This document shows positions 60,945 to 64,000 of a stretch of 64,000 bases of DNA, in pieces. Within the stretch, counting starts at the first letter, position 1, and each line of letters opens with the position of its first letter. The stretch is taken from positions 992,501 to 1,056,500 of the forward strand of contig WPIO01000124.1 of the NCBI GenBank assembly GCA_009760855.2, written 5' to 3'. A program made the position numbers and the translations under genes. Origin of the DNA: Cristatella mucedo (lineage: Eukaryota; Bryozoa; Phylactolaemata; Cristatellidae). The notes beneath the pieces were generated by a model. It saw only the letters and a list, made by a program, of their open reading frames with translations, did not search any database and had not been told where the DNA came from.

Positions 60945-61075
60945 TTCAGCATCGTGTAGCAGATATCCGCAGGCCAGCATACACGTTCTGGCTTTTCGAC
61001 CAACGAAAATGTCCACAAAGGAGAGCTACATGAGAACTGGTGCGTGCTAGTACACGATGTCAATGTCTTTTAGCA
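60945..61075. repeat. Duplicated ~130-base segment, copy 2
   Basis: Same segment as 60058-60192, here lying between a short 'attgctaaaaatggg' and 'agctaaaatttgggc', i.e. at the 5' edge of an inserted LINE-A. The near-repeat of gctaaaa(a/t)tggg on both sides may be a target-site duplication or a template-switch scar. Confidence 0.85.
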
Positions 61076-61817
61076 GATAGCTAAAATTTGGGCTTGTTTA
61101 GATTAGGATACCACGTCCAAGTTGGTCCATGCATTCGTGACATCCTGTCTCGACTTCTGCAACTCACTGCTCGCTGGCCTACCGGCATGTGCGATCAGGC
61201 GATTGCGGCTGGTGCAAAACTCGGCAGCTATGCTTGTCTGTCGTGAGCGTCCCAGTTGCCACATCACACCACTTCTTGCCGACCTGCACTGGCTACCAGT
61301 CAAGCAACGAATTGACTTCAAGTTTTTGTCGCTCACTTTTAGGTCACTTCATTCTTTGGCTCCAGCCTATCTCTCCGATATACTCTCCCAACAGGCCAAG
61401 CATCGTACCACCGCTTTTCGTAATCCACCAGTCTACCAATACCTCGTACAAACCTCAAATCCTTTGGAGACCGTGCATTTAGTTCATATGCTCCCAAAGC
61501 CTTGAACTCCCTCCCGACTTGCGTCAGAAAATTCCCTGATTTGACCACATTTAAAAAGAGCTTAAAAACACACCTATTTAGGACAGCATTTAGTGGGTCC
61601 CGGTGATTCGTCCTTCATGTGCTTTTGCATGCTGACACTGTGCATGCTGCCACTAACCACATTTGCATACTGACCATGTGCATGTCATCCCTAACCATGT
61701 TATTCATGTTGTTTATCAAGCATGTTATTACTAACCATTCAATTGCATTTCCCTTTGCAGCGAATGTAAAGTGCCTAGGAAGAGATTGAGTTCTCTGAGG
61801 GCGCTTTATCAAGTGCA

Positions 61818-61848
<31 letters not shown>

Positions 61849-61852
61849 CTGA
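61076..61852 (+). mobile_element. LINE-A copy inserted in an opposite-strand LINE-A
   Basis: Plus-strand frame at 61122-61505 with RRLRLVQNSAAMLVCRERPS and HWLPVKQRIDFKFLSLTFRS, then the full 3' UTR and an (ATT)n tail at 61820-61850. It lies head-to-head inside the minus-strand copy whose halves flank it. Confidence 0.9.
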
Positions 61853-63040
61853 GAGATAGGCTGGAGCTATAGAATGAAGGGACCTAATAGTGGGCGACTA
61901 AACCTTGAAGCCGATCCGTTGCTTGACTGGTAGCCAGTGCAGGTCGGCGATAAGTGGTATGATGTGGCAACTGGGACGCTCACGACGGACAAGCCTAGCT
62001 GCCGAGTTTTGCACCAGCTGTAATCGCCTGATCGCACTTGCCGGTAGGCCAGCAAGCAGTGAGTTACAGAGGTCAAGACGGATGTCACAAATGCATGGAC
62101 AAAAAAAGCCAGAATGTGTATTAGACGTGGCATCCTTATCTAAACAAGCCCGAATTTTAGCAATGTTATGTAGCTGAAAGTAGGCAGACTTGACTGTGGA
62201 ACTGATGTGGTCGTCTAACGAGAGGTCACTTTGGAACATGACGCCTAGATTTCGAGCTGATTCAACGAGAGATATGCTGGCAGAGCCAATTTTGAGCGTC
62301 AGCTTTTCCAATTTGTGAGTCACACTGGGTTTGCCCATAACTAGTAAGTTAGTTTCATCATTGTTTAGTTTTAGAAAATTTCCTGCCATCCTTGTGCGGA
62401 TGCCATCAATACATGCAGCAAGTGAGTTGAGAGAATTCGGGTTGCTCGAAGGCTGGGAGGGATCAAGGCGAAGGTACAACTGAGTGTCATCTGCATAGTA
62501 GTGAAATTCACATACTCTGGAGTCTCCCGTTGTGATAGGACCTGAACCACTGCAGAGCAAAGTGCCAGTGATGCCCAGGTGAGGTGAGAGGGGCTCTAGA
62601 AGAACTTTGTGATCGATAGTATCAAAAGCTGCCGAAAGATCGAGCAAAACAGCCAGAGATACTCTACCTAGGTCTGCTTTCCTAAGTAAATCGTTTACAC
62701 CCTAAGCAATGCTGATTCTGTGGAGCGATTCGCTCTAAAGCCAGACTGGAATTTACTAGTAAGGTTTGAAGTTTCGATATATGAGTTCAGCTGGTCCACC
62801 ACGACCCGTCCCAGTGTCTTTGATAGGAATGGTAGACGGGAGACTGGGCGGTAGTTGCTCATGTTCTTTTGGTCTAGTGTTGATTTCTTGAGTAGTGGCC
62901 TGACTACAGCTCTTGAAAGGTGCTGGGACATGACCTGAGGCTAACGACATATTAATGATGTTAGTTATGCACAGCAGCAGCAGGTCAATGGAAAGTAGGA
63001 GTAGGACAGTGGGAATAGGGACCAGAGGACTTGTTAACAT
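61853..63040 (-). mobile_element. LINE-A, 5' part of an interrupted copy
   Basis: The minus-strand frame at 61898-62647 includes MLDLSAAFDTIDHKVLLEPL (RT block), YYADDTQLYLRLDPSQPSS (catalytic), NLLVMGKPS and ARNLGVMFQSDLSLDDHISS. Further RT fingers (YRPVSRLPFLSKTLGRVVVD) lie at 62695-62931. It ends at 63040, against the 3' end of another LINE-A. This is the longest well-kept RT in the window. Confidence 0.92.
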
Positions 63041-63044
63041 TATT

Positions 63045-64000
63045 GTTCTAATACTAAGAATACATTTGAAATATTGCCTTCATAGAATTCAATCTCTTTC
63101 AAGGCACTTTACTTTGGCTGCAAAGGAAGCACGATTGAATGGTTAGCTTTAATGGTTAGCGGTAGCATGGTTATGAGTGAGATGCACACGGTCAGCATGC
63201 AAATATGGTGTCATCATGAACAGTGTCAGCGAGCATAACCACGTAAATTACAAATCACAGGGACCCACTAAAGACGGCATTCAATAGATGCGTTTTTAGT
63301 TTGTTTTAAATGTGATCAAGTCAGGGGATGTCGTGACCCAAGTCGGAATCGAGTTCCAGGCTTTGGAAGTATACGAACTAAAGGCACGGTCTTCAAAGGA
63401 TTTGAGGTTCATACGAGGTGTAGGTAAACGACTATATTCCGAAAAGCAGGCGGTACGATGCCTAGCATGGTGGGGCAGTAGATCTGATAGCTGTAGGCTG
63501 GAGGAAAAGAATGAAGGAACCTAAAAGTGAGCGACAGAACCTTGAAGTCGATGAATTGCTTGACTGGGAGCCAGTGCAGGTCTGCGAGAGGTGGTTCAAT
63601 GTGGCAACTGCGAAGCTCACGACAGACAAGCCTAGCTGCAAACTATTGCACAAGCTATAAGCACCTGATTGCACAGGCCGGTAGACTAGCAAACAGTGAG
63701 TTACAGAAGTCGAGACAGGATGCCACAAATGCATGGACTAATTTAGATGTGGTATCCCTGTCTAAACATGCCCTAATTTTAGCAATTTTATGTAGCTGAA
63801 AGTAGGAAGACTTGACTGTGAAGCTGATTGTGATGCTGGTGTGGTCGTCTAATAAAAGGTCACTCTAGAACAGCACCCCTAGATTTCGTATAGATTCTAC
63901 AGGACACAAGCTGGCAGAGCCGATAGTGAGCGCTAACAATTATAATTTCTGAATCACACTTGGTTTACCCATCAGTTAGTGGGTTTTCATCATCATTCAA
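63045..64000 (-). mobile_element. LINE-A fragment running off the window
   Basis: Starts with a short AT-rich 3' end and the reverse complement of the hairpin ('cttcatagaattcaatctct'), then the 3' UTR and C-terminal RT frames (63462-63734). It is still within RT sequence at position 64000. It follows directly upstream of the previous copy in the same orientation. Confidence 0.85.

Overview
This window is nuclear DNA of an animal, most likely an invertebrate or early chordate; the species cannot be told from the sequence. It has intron-rich coding sequence with immunoglobulin (Ig) and fibronectin type III (FN3) domains, many broken non-LTR retrotransposons (LINEs), two tRNA-derived SINE families, and long (CT)n/(GA)n, (AT)n and (CA)n microsatellites. 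There is no bacterial gene organisation, no rRNA, no intact tRNA gene and no CRISPR array. Most long open frames are either transposon remnants or translations of simple repeats.

The best-supported cellular gene is on the minus strand between about 34.7 and 25.0 kb. Nine exons can be joined in phase across eight GT-AG introns. They give 449 codons of a cell-surface-type protein: one V-like Ig domain (three exons), two further Ig domains (two exons each) and one FN3-like domain (two exons). The signal peptide, membrane segment and C-terminus were not found with certainty. Weaker minus-strand candidates are an initiating exon at 17.7 kb in a small CpG-rich region, an exon at 7.6 kb in a compatible phase, and a 139-codon frame at 4.1-4.6 kb broken by a 109-base AT-rich insertion. 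Weak ORFs of unknown nature lie near 37.4, 38.6, 44.8 and 58.4 kb.

The rest is repeat-dominated. LINE-A is an L2/CR1-like element with an APE endonuclease, a reverse transcriptase with YADD, and an (ATT)n 3' end. It occurs about twenty times in both orientations, from near full length (8.0-11.2 kb) to bare 3' ends. LINE-B is a second RT family ending in ATGTA-type repeats, with four copies. SINE-B has a tRNA-like head and a tail that matches the LINE-A 3' end, so LINE-A machinery probably moved it. SINE-A has a different tRNA-like head and another tail. Two decayed copies (12-14.5 kb and 39.4-41.4 kb) of a transposon-like multicopy protein gene and one scrap of an R2-type restriction-like endonuclease complete the set.

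Three GC/CpG-rich blocks (about 21.3-23.0, 49.7-51.4 and 55.0-56.8 kb) look like CpG islands or gene starts but hold no recognisable protein. Structural oddities include a LINE inserted inside an opposite-strand LINE at 60.4-63.0 kb, carrying a ~130-base segment duplicated 0.9 kb away, a perfect 36-bp palindrome at 53.55 kb and a 16-bp-arm hairpin at 53.15 kb.

Coordinates of repeat fragments are estimates by eye to within about 10-50 bases. Exon boundaries of the Ig/FN3 gene are given to the base.
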